From Prevotella aff. ruminicola Tc2-24 (GTDB lineage: Bacteria > Bacteroidota > Bacteroidia > Bacteroidales > Bacteroidaceae), in the NCBI RefSeq assembly GCF_900110895.1, contig NZ_FOIQ01000006.1, forward strand, positions 1 to 64,000: DNA of 64,000 bases. Reading direction: 5' to 3'. The notes beneath the pieces are model-generated. The model saw only the letters and a list, made by a program, of their open reading frames with translations. It was not told where the DNA came from and did no database searches. Every line of letters starts with the position of its first letter. Position 1 is the stretch's first letter. The translations under genes were made by a program, and so were the position numbers. Positions 7,644-16,355 of this stretch are shown here, piece by piece.

Positions 7644-9109
7644 GAGCGATTGCATAGTCTGACGATCAGCAGATAGAGAGATGCCACAATCACATAGACC
7701 ATCATCACCTGCAAAAGCGTTGGGTGAAGAGGACCCATGCTGGACCCTGGAACGGAGGCAATATATCGTAATACACTATGCAATATGCCGACCACATATA
7801 ATAATATGTACGTGAAGGAAGGAACCAATAGTACAATAAGCGACAGATAAAGGATAAGCGTGGCTGCAGGTACGACGATAAAGTTTGTTGGTAGGAAGAA
7901 TGTTGAGAAGTGACCGAAATAATAGGCGATGAGCGGTGCTACCCCAATCTGCGCGGCACAGGAGACAGACACCAGAGCCCATACCCATTTGGCTAAACGA
8001 TGCGATTGCAGATATTCCCAAGAAAAGACCTCATCGAACAAGGGTAACCAAAGCAGGATAGCAAATACCGCCATGAACGACAATTGGAAACCAACGTCAT
8101 AGAGCGACAAAGGATTCGCCATCAGCATCACAATGGCCGTAAAAGCCAGTGTATTAACCGACAACTTATCCCGGTGGCCTAACGACAACAACGCATAGAG
8201 ACTCAACATCACAGCAGAACGTATAAGACTTCCCGACATACCTGTCAGAAAAACAAAAGCCCAAATGCTCAAGACTATCAGAAACTGCGATACAGTATGC
8301 CAACGTCGTCGTACTACCAACAACGACAGCAGGGTATAGATGATGCCAAGATGCAAACCACTCAAGGCCAGCACATGTGACGCTCCTGTCACGGAATAGA
8401 GATTCTTCACCTCGTTCGTTAATGACGACTTATCACCTAGTACCATGGCCGACACTACAGCATAGTGCTCATCAGTCAATCCCTGCGTCGCCAGATGCTG
8501 TAAAATACGACTACGTGATTTCAAGAACCCGAGTTGTGTTCGTTGCAGATACGAAAGATCCCTTAACGACACTTTTACTTTCCGCCAGTTCCAACTGGCA
8601 ACGAACGTTGTGCCCACAAAGCCACGTTCTTCGAGGTAATGCCGATAGTTGAACCGTCCAATACGCCAATCACCAACACGTCTGATCCGTGACTGAATCC
8701 ATAGACCGTCGCCGATATGCAACGATCGACTTCGCTTATCCTTATAAAGATAGCACTTGATTTTCCGACCATCTCGCACCAACATCACGTCAACAGCAGT
8801 GGTCTTCGGCTTTTCCATCGGCTCACTGAGCACCACCGCCTCATACTGCACCTGTCCGTCGGGCCATCTCACCTCGAGTGAGGCACGCTGCCGTTGCAGT
8901 AGCAACCATCCCAGAAGAACAAAACAGGCAGCGATTACCAGTGATTGCAAAGTAGCATATCGCCATAGCAACAAGGCAAGGACTACCATACCTACAAAGC
9001 AGAATGGAAGTACAGTCAACAACGGCACATGATGACCTAGCACAATTCCGACCATCAGACAAATAGCCAGGCGCAATAACGGACACGCTTTCAGAGGGTT
9101 GTTCTTCAT
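7640..9109 (-). CDS. comEC: ComEC/Rec2 family membrane channel lacking the beta-lactamase-like domain
   Basis: ComEC forms the inner-membrane channel for single-stranded DNA during transformation. The 489-residue protein has an N-terminal DUF4131 part (two helices, then an OB-like stretch to about residue 180). The Competence domain follows, with the hallmark YSVTGASHVLALSGLHLGI and multiple membrane helices to the end. Full ComEC proteins usually carry a further C-terminal metallo-beta-lactamase domain; here the gene stops right after the membrane part, against the convergent transporter gene. The promoter at 9131-9161 fits this start. The missing nuclease-like domain may be normal for this lineage or encoded elsewhere. 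Confidence 0.85.
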   Translation of the reverse strand: MKNNPLKACPLLRLAICLMVGIVLGHHVPLLTVLPFCFVGMVVLALLLWRYATLQSLVIAACFVLLGWLLLQRQRASLEVRWPDGQVQYEAVVLSEPMEKPKTTAVDVMLVRDGRKIKCYLYKDKRSRSLHIGDGLWIQSRIRRVGDWRIGRFNYRHYLEERGFVGTTFVASWNWRKVKVSLRDLSYLQRTQLGFLKSRSRILQHLATQGLTDEHYAVVSAMVLGDKSSLTNEVKNLYSVTGASHVLALSGLHLGIIYTLLSLLVVRRRWHTVSQFLIVLSIWAFVFLTGMSGSLIRSAVMLSLYALLSLGHRDKLSVNTLAFTAIVMLMANPLSLYDVGFQLSFMAVFAILLWLPLFDEVFSWEYLQSHRLAKWVWALVSVSCAAQIGVAPLIAYYFGHFSTFFLPTNFIVVPAATLILYLSLIVLLVPSFTYILLYVVGILHSVLRYIASVPGSSMGPLHPTLLQVMMVYVIVASLYLLIVRLCNRS

Positions 9110-9130
9110 AATGATTCAGATCTCGGTTTG

Positions 9131-9161
9131 CAAAGATACGGAAAGTCGAACGTAAAACAAA
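9131..9161 (-). promoter_or_regulatory. comEC promoter
   Basis: On the minus strand TTTG (9158-9161), 19 bases and TATCTTTG (9131-9138) match the consensus. The predicted start is near 9124, about 15 bases before the ATG. It is divergent from, and close to, the two terC-side promoters. Confidence 0.7.
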
Positions 9162-9177
9162 ATATTCTCACACATTA

Positions 9178-9209
9178 TTTGCTATTCCCCTCATTTTTCC
9201 GTAACTTTG
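9178..9209 (+). promoter_or_regulatory. first of two tandem promoters before terC
   Basis: TTTG (9178-9181), 20 bases, TAACTTTG (9202-9209). It is followed at once by a small hairpin (GCGAT-agaa-ATCGC, 9209-9222) at the predicted transcription start. It would give a leader of about 95 bases for terC. Confidence 0.55.
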
Positions 9210-9262
9210 CGATAGAAATCGCGAGGATACCTACACTCAGCAAAAAAAATAAGTGAACTTAT

Positions 9263-9293
9263 TTTGTCCTGCTCACGTTTTTCCGTATCTTTG
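9263..9293 (+). promoter_or_regulatory. second, proximal terC promoter
   Basis: TTTG (9263-9266), 19 bases, TATCTTTG (9286-9293). The predicted start near 9300 leaves a very short leader before the ATG at 9313. Together with the upstream promoter it suggests two-mode control of terC. Confidence 0.65.
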
Positions 9294-9312
9294 CCAGTAG
9301 AATGTAAATCAA

Positions 9313-10329
9313 ATGGAAACAATAAATATGCCCCTATGGGCGTGGATTCTATTCTATGTTCTGGTGTTGATTATGCTATTGGCCGACTTGAAGATGTTCG
9401 CCAAGAAAGGACAGCATGAAGTCAGTATCTCCGAAGCATTAAAAATGACCGCTGTGTGGATTGGTGTGTCACTCATCTTCTGTGCAGGTATCTATATATT
9501 CTACCCCATTGATCCACATGAGAAAGCAATGGAGTTCCTTGCTGGTTATTTGATTGAAAAATCATTATCGATGGATAACCTCTTTGTTTTCCTAATGCTA
9601 TTCTCTTTCTTCGGCATCAAACGAAAATATCAGCACGAAGTACTTTTCTGGGGAATATTCGGCGCCCTTATCCTACGAAGCATCTTCATCTTCGCGGGTA
9701 CTGCGATGATTAGTCGTTTTGAGTGGATCCTCGGGCTCTTTGGAATCTTCCTAATATACACAGGCGTTAAGATGTTTAGTCATGAAGAAGATGAGCATGT
9801 AGACCCCTCGAAGAACATTTTTGTAAAAGTATTCAAGAATTTCTTCCCTGTGACCGACCAAATGCATGAAGATCATTTCTTCGTGACAGAAAGTGGCCGG
9901 CGGCTAGCCACTCCACTTTTCATCGCTCTCATTGTGATTGAGACGACTGACGTGGCCTTCGCCGTCGACTCTATCCCTGCAGTTTTCTCTGTGAGCCGAG
10001 ATCCATTTATCGTACTCACATCGAATATCTTCGCCATTCTTGGACTCCGGGCTCTTTACTTTGCACTTGCGGCCATCGCGAGATATTTCACATACCTAAA
10101 ATATGGTCTAGGCATCATACTCAGTTTTGTAGGTATCAAAATGCTACTGGCGATGGACGAATACATGAACGCATTCGGACAGCTTATCGGCATCAATCTA
10201 AGCATGCCGCATATAGAGGTGTCTACACCACTCTCGCTTGCCATCATCTTCGGCGTACTGGTTCTTTCCATGCTCCTATCGGTGATTGTGTCAAGAAGTA
10301 ATAACAGAAATAATGACTTACCGACATGA
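9313..10329 (+). CDS. terC: TerC family integral membrane protein
   Basis: A 338-residue inner-membrane protein of the TerC/Alx family. Members are linked to tellurite resistance and, more recently, to metal (manganese) export during protein secretion. Seen here are eight or nine hydrophobic segments and the family patterns YLIEKSLSMDNLFVFLMLF and IVIETTDVAFAVDSIPAVF. The latter holds the conserved acidic residues thought to bind metal. Two promoters precede it and the next gene overlaps its stop by 4 bases, so the two are probably cotranscribed. Substrate and physiological role remain inferred. Confidence 0.9.
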   Translation: METINMPLWAWILFYVLVLIMLLADLKMFAKKGQHEVSISEALKMTAVWIGVSLIFCAGIYIFYPIDPHEKAMEFLAGYLIEKSLSMDNLFVFLMLFSFFGIKRKYQHEVLFWGIFGALILRSIFIFAGTAMISRFEWILGLFGIFLIYTGVKMFSHEEDEHVDPSKNIFVKVFKNFFPVTDQMHEDHFFVTESGRRLATPLFIALIVIETTDVAFAVDSIPAVFSVSRDPFIVLTSNIFAILGLRALYFALAAIARYFTYLKYGLGIILSFVGIKMLLAMDEYMNAFGQLIGINLSMPHIEVSTPLSLAIIFGVLVLSMLLSVIVSRSNNRNNDLPT

Positions 10330-11390
10330 TAATCAAAGATTATACCAACGACGCAGTAGAATTGTTAAAAGAGCTCATTGCCATCCCCTCTATAAGCAGA
10401 GAGGAGACTAAGGCTGCTAATAAACTGTCAGAGTATCTGGAAAGGTGGGGATTGCCATACGGGCGGGAAGAGAATAATCTATGGGTGGGTTGCCCAGACT
10501 GGGATGAGAACCGTAAGACAATCATGTTGAACGCTCATATCGACACTGTGAGACCCGTCACATCGTGGACGCGTGATCCTTTTACGCCAACACAGGAAGC
10601 TGACGTCCTCTATGGCCTCGGCTCAAACGACTGTGGCGGAGGCCTTGTCGCCCTACTACAGGTCTATCGCATCATGTTGAACCGTCCGAGGAGCTACAAC
10701 CTGCTGTGGGTTGCTTCAGCAGAAGAAGAGGTGTCGGGACAAAACGGCTTCAGTCGGGTACTTCCTCTTTTGCCTGAAATTGATGTGGCCATCGTCGGTG
10801 AGCCCACAGGCATGCAACCTGCCATAGCCGAAAAAGGCCTAATGGTCATAGACGGTTATGCTCATGGTATATCAGGACATGCTGCCAGAAACGAAGGAAT
10901 AAATGCCATCTATGAGGCACTTGACGACCTATTATGGTTACGTGACTATCGCTTCCGCAAGAACAGCCCACTGCTGGGAGAGACTAAGATGACTGTAACA
11001 GTCATCGAAGGAGGTACACAGCATAATGTCGTACCAGACACTCTCCATTTTGTCATAGATGTTCGTCCCAATGAATACTACCAGAACGAGTATCTGTTTG
11101 AGTTCCTCCGTAACAAGATGAAGAAATGCGAACTGAAGGCCCGCTCTTTCCGTCTTCACTCATCAAGCATCTCTGCCGATCACCCATTAGTCAAGAGATG
11201 CATAGACTACGGGATGAAACCTTTCGGATCCCCGACATTGAGTGATCAGGCACTAATGCCTTTCCCTTCGTTTAAGTTAGGCCCTGGCTCATCAAGCCGC
11301 TCACACTCTGCCGACGAGTTTATCAAAATCTCCGAGATTGAACAAGCAATAGAGACCTACGTATCTCTTTTGCAGGGGTTGGTATTATAA
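10326..11390 (+). CDS. M20 family metallo-hydrolase (ArgE/DapE-type deacylase)
   Basis: A 354-residue cytoplasmic zinc hydrolase of the M20/ArgE family. Metal and catalytic residues are visible: His71 and Asp73 in NAHIDTV, Asp102 in GSNDCGGG, Glu133-Glu134 in SAEEEVSG and Glu159 in VGEPTG. In Bacteroides, arginine synthesis runs through N-succinyl rather than N-acetyl ornithine and needs a deacylase of this kind, so an N-acyl-ornithine deacylase is the best guess. A dipeptidase role is also possible. No other arginine gene is nearby. The ATG overlaps the terC stop by 4 bases. Confidence 0.8.
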   Translation: MIIKDYTNDAVELLKELIAIPSISREETKAANKLSEYLERWGLPYGREENNLWVGCPDWDENRKTIMLNAHIDTVRPVTSWTRDPFTPTQEADVLYGLGSNDCGGGLVALLQVYRIMLNRPRSYNLLWVASAEEEVSGQNGFSRVLPLLPEIDVAIVGEPTGMQPAIAEKGLMVIDGYAHGISGHAARNEGINAIYEALDDLLWLRDYRFRKNSPLLGETKMTVTVIEGGTQHNVVPDTLHFVIDVRPNEYYQNEYLFEFLRNKMKKCELKARSFRLHSSSISADHPLVKRCIDYGMKPFGSPTLSDQALMPFPSFKLGPGSSSRSHSADEFIKISEIEQAIETYVSLLQGLVL

Positions 11391-11397
11391 GCACTTT

Positions 11398-13026
11398 TTA
11401 TCTAGCCAGCCAAGACTCGGGATTTAATTTGGCATTTCCCTTACGTAACTGGAACTGCATGAGACCATCTGAGCCTAACCTTCCAATCGTCTGGCGTGTA
11501 CTGACTTTCTGTCCACGACTGACGCTGACAGATGCCAGATCACAATAGACAGAGAGATAGCTACCATGGCGGATGATAACAACCGTAGTACCTCCATAGC
11601 CGAATACTGCACTGACCTCGCCGTCAAAAACGCAGCGTACTGGAGCACCAGGTTGTCCCTTGATGTCAATACCCTTCTTATCAAGTGTCACATGTCCCTT
11701 GACATCCGTAACATTATTGGTACCGAAACGATACACGATCTTATAACTGCCAACAACTGGCATTGGAAGACGACCACGATTATTCTCAAAGTTACCACTA
11801 AGTCGACGGTCTTCGGTAGAAACAGTATAATCAGGTGTAGTAGATTTCTTGGCTTCCGCCACTTCACGTTCATGAGCTATTTTCTCTGTCGCAGCTTTAC
11901 GCTCAGCAGCCAAGCGGGCTCTCTCTGCCTCCCGGGCAGCACGTTCAGCGACGGCTTTCTCGGCAGCACTTTTCTGAGCTGCAGCTCGGGCATCAGCCTT
12001 AGCCTTTTCCTCATGAGCCTTAGCTTCTGCAACACGACGGGCATTCTCTCTTTCTGCAGCCTCAGCAGCAGCTTTCTTCCGAGCCAATTCTTCTGCTCGT
12101 TTTTTTGCGGCCTCCTCTGCAGCCCTGCGTTTTGCCTCTGCTTCAGCACGTGCTTTCGCTCGAGCAATCTCCTCTGCAATCATTCGGTCAATCTGTGCAT
12201 TCAGCTCCGCATCGCGTTTCTTCTGTTTTCCAAGAATATCTTGAATGGCTTTTTGTTGCTTCTTCAGAGATTGCACAACATTCTGCTGCTCCACCTGTTT
12301 ATTTTCCAGCGACTTCTTCTCCTGTTCTCCCCGATAAAGCAGATCATTCTTCTGTCGTTTGGCGGAAGTCAACTCATCATAAGTCTCTTGTACCTGCATC
12401 TGCATCGATTTCACAGCCTCGCCCTGAGCCTGTTGATATCTAGCATAATCACGGACAAAGCGTAGACGACGATACATCTGGGAGAAACTATTAGCACTGA
12501 ATACAAACATCATCTGACTCTGGATGTCTCTATTACGATACATATAGTTCAGGGATTTCCTGAAACGTTGCTTCCGATCTTGCAACTCTTTCTCCAGATT
12601 CTTCAACTGGATACGGAGCAAATGGATGTTGTCATCAAGTTTGGTGATATCGTGACGGATGGTATCAATCGCCCTACGCTTATCAGCAATCTCATTGTTA
12701 ATAACGAGCAGTGTTTGCAGACGTTTCTTCACATCCCGTTCATTAGCCTGTAGGCGCCGCTCCTGTTCTTTGATCTGTCGACGAACACGTTCCTGTTCAC
12801 TTTTCAGTCCTTTGACCGTAACAGGTGTACTTTTCTTCGGCGTTGTGGTCTTTGGGGTTGCAACCTTCTTCGCAGAAGCCGTTTTTTTGACAGACGTCGT
12901 TTTCTTGACAGGACGAGACGACTTAGTGGTGGTTGTCCTACGCTGAGCAGACGTTTTCCTTGTCTGCTGTGCCGGAGCAACCGCCACTAAGCTAACCAGA
13001 ATCCAGAGGACGAACAGTCTCTTCAC
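11398..13026 (-). CDS. EnvC-like murein hydrolase activator (degenerate M23 domain)
   Basis: A 542-residue exported protein with signal peptide (1-20), a Lys/Thr/Pro/Ala-rich linker (about 21-70), a long coiled coil (75-270), an Ala/Glu/Lys-rich helical rod like TolA (about 285-395), and a C-terminal LytM/M23 domain (from about 430). In active M23 peptidases the zinc sites read HxxGxD and HxH. Here they are DKKGIDI and MQFQLRKG, so zinc ligands are missing and the protein should activate amidases, like EnvC, rather than cut murein. It ends an operon with dut, a TPR protein and a DUF4292 lipoprotein. Confidence 0.85.
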   Translation of the reverse strand: MKRLFVLWILVSLVAVAPAQQTRKTSAQRRTTTTKSSRPVKKTTSVKKTASAKKVATPKTTTPKKSTPVTVKGLKSEQERVRRQIKEQERRLQANERDVKKRLQTLLVINNEIADKRRAIDTIRHDITKLDDNIHLLRIQLKNLEKELQDRKQRFRKSLNYMYRNRDIQSQMMFVFSANSFSQMYRRLRFVRDYARYQQAQGEAVKSMQMQVQETYDELTSAKRQKNDLLYRGEQEKKSLENKQVEQQNVVQSLKKQQKAIQDILGKQKKRDAELNAQIDRMIAEEIARAKARAEAEAKRRAAEEAAKKRAEELARKKAAAEAAERENARRVAEAKAHEEKAKADARAAAQKSAAEKAVAERAAREAERARLAAERKAATEKIAHEREVAEAKKSTTPDYTVSTEDRRLSGNFENNRGRLPMPVVGSYKIVYRFGTNNVTDVKGHVTLDKKGIDIKGQPGAPVRCVFDGEVSAVFGYGGTTVVIIRHGSYLSVYCDLASVSVSRGQKVSTRQTIGRLGSDGLMQFQLRKGNAKLNPESWLAR

Positions 13027-13042
13027 TCCTATTCTGTCTTAT

Positions 13043-13906
13043 TTAAAGGGCCATAAAACGGCGCAGAATTTCGTCAACGGTAACTTCACGATATTTATTA
13101 GAAATCTCCGTACGTGTCTCCCATTCCGTGTCAGACCCAACATAATTCAATGTCATATTCAGTTTCACCTCCTTGTCCGGTGTCGTTAAGACAATTCCTG
13201 ACTTCTTCGGGAACATCTTCTTATTTACCATTTCGAACTGGTCATAGTCCCAGTTCAGTTGGGTATTGCCGTTGAAACGATCCTTATAGAGGATATTGGC
13301 CATTTTAATCAACGCATTCTTCTTACTGGCAAGCCAGCTATAATCCATCTTTCCCTCGGTAAGACTGATAATCATATCATCGCCACTTTCTAAGGTAGAG
13401 TAAACTGTCCCACTAGAATTGGCAGAATGTTGCTTCTGAGCACGTCCTTCATTGGGTTTGAAGAGTTCGTTCCAGAAGAGCGCCTGCAGAGTATTGAAGT
13501 TTAGGCCACTATTTCGCAGGAAATCCACTGACATATATGGCGTCTTCAAATACTGTTTGTTAATACGGTCCATGATGAGCACATAGTCTTTTGTCAGTTC
13601 TATACGTCCAGCTTCAACGAAACCGAACGCCATCAACTGAAGACGGATAACATCATCGCGTTTCATTTTCAGATTACCGGTAAGGGTCAACTTCTGGGGC
13701 CCCACCTCGACAGAGAACTTCACTTTCGAAGTAATGAACTTAGTTGTCTGCGCATTGTCCTGCACACTTGAGATAAAGTGTGCGCCCTCGGTTTGCTCTG
13801 GAGAGAGTGTAACAGGGCCCTGAACCACTTTCTTGTGAGAACCACAAGAGACAAGCACTAACGGTAAAGCCAAAACGGCCACTCTTACAATACTGGACAG
13901 TTTCAT
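13043..13906 (-). CDS. DUF4292 family lipoprotein
   Basis: A 287-residue lipoprotein: signal peptide ending LVLVSCGSHKK, so Cys21 would be acylated. The body is rich in beta strands and matches DUF4292, a LolA/LolB-like family of Bacteroidetes (for example MKRDDVIRLQLMAFGFVEAGRIELTKD, seen in shorter form here). LolB-like proteins bind lipoproteins or lipids at the outer membrane, so an envelope carrier or assembly role is plausible but unproven. It overlaps the preceding TPR gene by 4 bases (ATGA) and is 16 bases from the EnvC-like gene, so the three are likely translated together. Confidence 0.82.
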   Translation of the reverse strand: MKLSSIVRVAVLALPLVLVSCGSHKKVVQGPVTLSPEQTEGAHFISSVQDNAQTTKFITSKVKFSVEVGPQKLTLTGNLKMKRDDVIRLQLMAFGFVEAGRIELTKDYVLIMDRINKQYLKTPYMSVDFLRNSGLNFNTLQALFWNELFKPNEGRAQKQHSANSSGTVYSTLESGDDMIISLTEGKMDYSWLASKKNALIKMANILYKDRFNGNTQLNWDYDQFEMVNKKMFPKKSGIVLTTPDKEVKLNMTLNYVGSDTEWETRTEISNKYREVTVDEILRRFMAL

Positions 13907-15657
13907 TCTTTTAGATATTTTTTGAGTTTTATTTTCCGATTCAACAATGGATCATCCGGCTTCTGCTGTTGAGCATCACGCCAGAGAGAAAGAGCACGGT
14001 CCATGTCCTTGTTCTGAGCATAGATATCTCCTGCATGTTCGATGATGACTGCATTGCCAAGCGTATCCTCCATATTTTGTAACGCCTGATCAATATATAT
14101 TTTTGCCTCCGTATATCGTTCCTGCATAAACAGAATCCACGCATAAGTATCGAGATAGGTCGCATTCTTCGGCTCCGCTTTCACTGTCTTATAGCTCATT
14201 TCCTCGGCTTTGTCCAACTGTTCGCCTCGTTCACTCAAATAATAGGCATAGTTGTTTAGACAGCCAAAATTGTCAGCCTTCCACTGTAGACAAGAGTCGT
14301 ATGCGGCAAACGCCTCTTGAGCCATTCCTTTTTGATGAAGCACATCTCCCATCACGGCATAAAAGTCAGAAACAATCATCGGGTCGCTCTCCTCATTGAT
14401 GACACCGATACCATTCTGAAAGGCAGACAAAGCACCGTCAAGATTATCCTTTTTATAATAGGCAATCCCTTGGTAATAGTAGAATGCCATCTCATCGGGA
14501 TTATATTGTCGGGCATCCTGACACAGGGAGATGACGCGATCCATATCCTCTGCATCCCATGCATAACCTACTAACTGTAAACGAGCGGCAGCATTGTCTG
14601 GGGTCATCTCCAACACCTTCTCCAAGACAGGACGTATACTATCACGAGGCATCCTTTTCGCATTCATGTAAGATGCATAAAGAACAGCCATATCTGTATC
14701 AGAAAGTGGCTGAGCCAACATCATGCGGAAAAGGTTTAGGATATGTGTACTATCACCTCCAGCAGCCTCATTAGCAGAAATCTCCTGTCGCAGCAGGCGA
14801 ACCTTTTCCTCTGTCGTAGCATTCCTATTCAGTAGTACACGTTTCGTCAGAGAGTCTGCAACCTCTGTATGACCAAGCGCCTGATGATAAGTACGCAATG
14901 ACAGAAGTACCCTATTATTATCAGGTTCTTGTTTTAGGACACGGTCGTAGATGCCTAACGCCCGTTTCAGTTGCCCATTCATCATCAGCGTCTCTCCATA
15001 CATCACCATATAATTAAGGTCATTAGGATACTGCTTCGATAGGGCTGCTATCTCAGCTACTGCTGCCTTTTTATTACCCATTCGGGTATATATCTCACTC
15101 TTGGCCACCGACAGACGTTCACTTTTCCCGTCTATCTGTTCCATCCGCTCCAATACACGGATAGCCTTTGCATAATCGTTTTCTTGCTGGTACAGTTGGA
15201 AGAGCATCTCCAACAATCCCTCTTGGTCCTTATTGCGTTCATATAGCCCTTCAATAACTGCGATAGCATTCGCATAGTCTTGTTGACGGATATATGCTTG
15301 TGCCAACGTTTCCATATAGGTCTCGTTACCAGGCGACAACTCTGCTGCACGTTTGATGCATGCCATGGCCTTGTCGGCATTCTTCAGGGCACTATAATAT
15401 TGTGAGATATAGTACCACGCCTCCGCTGCATCTGGCCGGATTTCCAAACAATGACGCAGAAGATCAAACACAGCATCGTTATTTCCTTTCTGCCGCTGAA
15501 CCATAGCCTCCATAAAGAACTGGTCATAGGACTGCTCCTGGGCAGATATTTTAAGGAGAGAAATGTAAGAAAAAAGAAAAGCCACGCATAGCAACAGCCG
15601 AATAGCCCACGGCCTTCCGCAAATCACTATGCCTTTCATCTTACAACGATTACTCAT
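13903..15657 (-). CDS. tetratricopeptide-repeat protein, exported
   Basis: A 584-residue protein with an N-terminal membrane/signal segment (about residues 18-40) and then TPR repeats along almost the whole length, for example AAEAWYYISQYYSALKNADK and NDLNYMVMYGETLMMNGQ. TPR arrays bind partner proteins; in this operon it probably scaffolds outer-membrane or division-site assembly with the DUF4292 lipoprotein and the EnvC-like factor. Start is uncertain: ATG at 15657 or 15639, the latter giving a more ordinary signal peptide. dut lies 29 bases upstream on the same strand. Confidence 0.82.
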   Translation of the reverse strand: MSNRCKMKGIVICGRPWAIRLLLCVAFLFSYISLLKISAQEQSYDQFFMEAMVQRQKGNNDAVFDLLRHCLEIRPDAAEAWYYISQYYSALKNADKAMACIKRAAELSPGNETYMETLAQAYIRQQDYANAIAVIEGLYERNKDQEGLLEMLFQLYQQENDYAKAIRVLERMEQIDGKSERLSVAKSEIYTRMGNKKAAVAEIAALSKQYPNDLNYMVMYGETLMMNGQLKRALGIYDRVLKQEPDNNRVLLSLRTYHQALGHTEVADSLTKRVLLNRNATTEEKVRLLRQEISANEAAGGDSTHILNLFRMMLAQPLSDTDMAVLYASYMNAKRMPRDSIRPVLEKVLEMTPDNAAARLQLVGYAWDAEDMDRVISLCQDARQYNPDEMAFYYYQGIAYYKKDNLDGALSAFQNGIGVINEESDPMIVSDFYAVMGDVLHQKGMAQEAFAAYDSCLQWKADNFGCLNNYAYYLSERGEQLDKAEEMSYKTVKAEPKNATYLDTYAWILFMQERYTEAKIYIDQALQNMEDTLGNAVIIEHAGDIYAQNKDMDRALSLWRDAQQQKPDDPLLNRKIKLKKYLKE

Positions 15658-15686
15658 TCTTTCCTTGAGTTTCTCACTCCCTTATT

Positions 15687-16124
15687 TCATTTCACACCAG
15701 TATGACCGTAACCTCCTTCGCCACGCTCAGTTTCATCAAGCACATCAACAGGCATGAAAGAGCCTTGTTCATGACGGGCAATGACCATTTGTGCAATACG
15801 TTCTCCATCGTTGACAACAAAATCCTCCTGTGACAGATTGATGAGCAGCACACCTACCTCACCACGATAGTCAGCATCGATAGTACCAGGAGAGTTCAGC
15901 ACTGTAATACCCTTCTTCAGTGCCAGTCCACTACGTGGTCGGACCTGTGCTTCATACCCCATAGGCAGAGCGATGTGCAGCCCTGTCGGAATCAACTTGC
16001 GCTCCATAGGCTTCAACAGCACAGGTTCTTCCAAATTAGCACGCAAATCCATACCAGCGCTCTGCGTCGTGGCATATTGCGGCAGAGGTTGGTGCCCTTT
16101 ATTGACAACTTTTATCTCCAGCAT
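15687..16124 (-). CDS. dut: deoxyuridine 5'-triphosphate nucleotidohydrolase (dUTPase)
   Basis: Hydrolyses dUTP to dUMP and pyrophosphate, keeping uracil out of DNA and supplying thymidylate synthesis. The 145-residue trimeric-type enzyme shows all five motifs: [40 protein letters not shown] and GGYGHTG near the C-terminus. It heads the minus-strand envelope operon and is divergent from dgt, another nucleotide-pool enzyme. On its strand a -7 box TAACTTTG (16153-16160) is present but no good -33 TTTG at the usual distance. Confidence 0.95.
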   Translation of the reverse strand: MLEIKVVNKGHQPLPQYATTQSAGMDLRANLEEPVLLKPMERKLIPTGLHIALPMGYEAQVRPRSGLALKKGITVLNSPGTIDADYRGEVGVLLINLSQEDFVVNDGERIAQMVIARHEQGSFMPVDVLDETERGEGGYGHTGVK

Positions 16125-16240
16125 TTCGTTAATTTCTTGTTTTATTAATGTGCAAAGTTAATGTTTTTACCGCAGATTACGACGATTACGGTCATTTATT
16201 TTTCATTTTTTCGTTAATTTCTGCGAAATAAGCTTTGCCA

Positions 16241-16272
16241 TTTGGTTTTTTGCTTACTTATTCGTACCCTTG
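16241..16272 (+). promoter_or_regulatory. distal dgt promoter, first copy of a repeated promoter
   Basis: TTTG (16241-16244), 20 bases, TACCCTTG (16265-16272; one mismatch to TAnnTTTG). The sequence from TTTGG through TTATTCGTACC is nearly repeated 75 bases downstream at 16316-16347. Confidence 0.5.
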
Positions 16273-16315
16273 AACTGCGTTCGAAAGTACCATCATTCGG
16301 AAAACACCAAATAAA

Positions 16316-16347
16316 TTTGGTTTTTCGCTCACTTATTCGTACCTTTG
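16316..16347 (+). promoter_or_regulatory. proximal dgt promoter, second copy
   Basis: TTTG (16316-16319), 20 bases, TACCTTTG (16340-16347), a full consensus match. The predicted start near 16354 is two bases before the first dgt ATG, so this transcript would be leaderless or nearly so. Confidence 0.7.
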
Positions 16348-16355
16348 CATTCAAT

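Noticed and set aside
11566-12465. 299-codon frame opposite the EnvC-like gene
   Set aside because: A Cys/Ser/Leu-rich mirror of the Ala/Glu/Lys coiled coil; no independent evidence.
16242-16355. N-terminal extension of dgt from a TTG start
   Set aside because: It would start within a promoter, adds 38 atypical residues and lies upstream of a consensus promoter that leads directly to the ATG.
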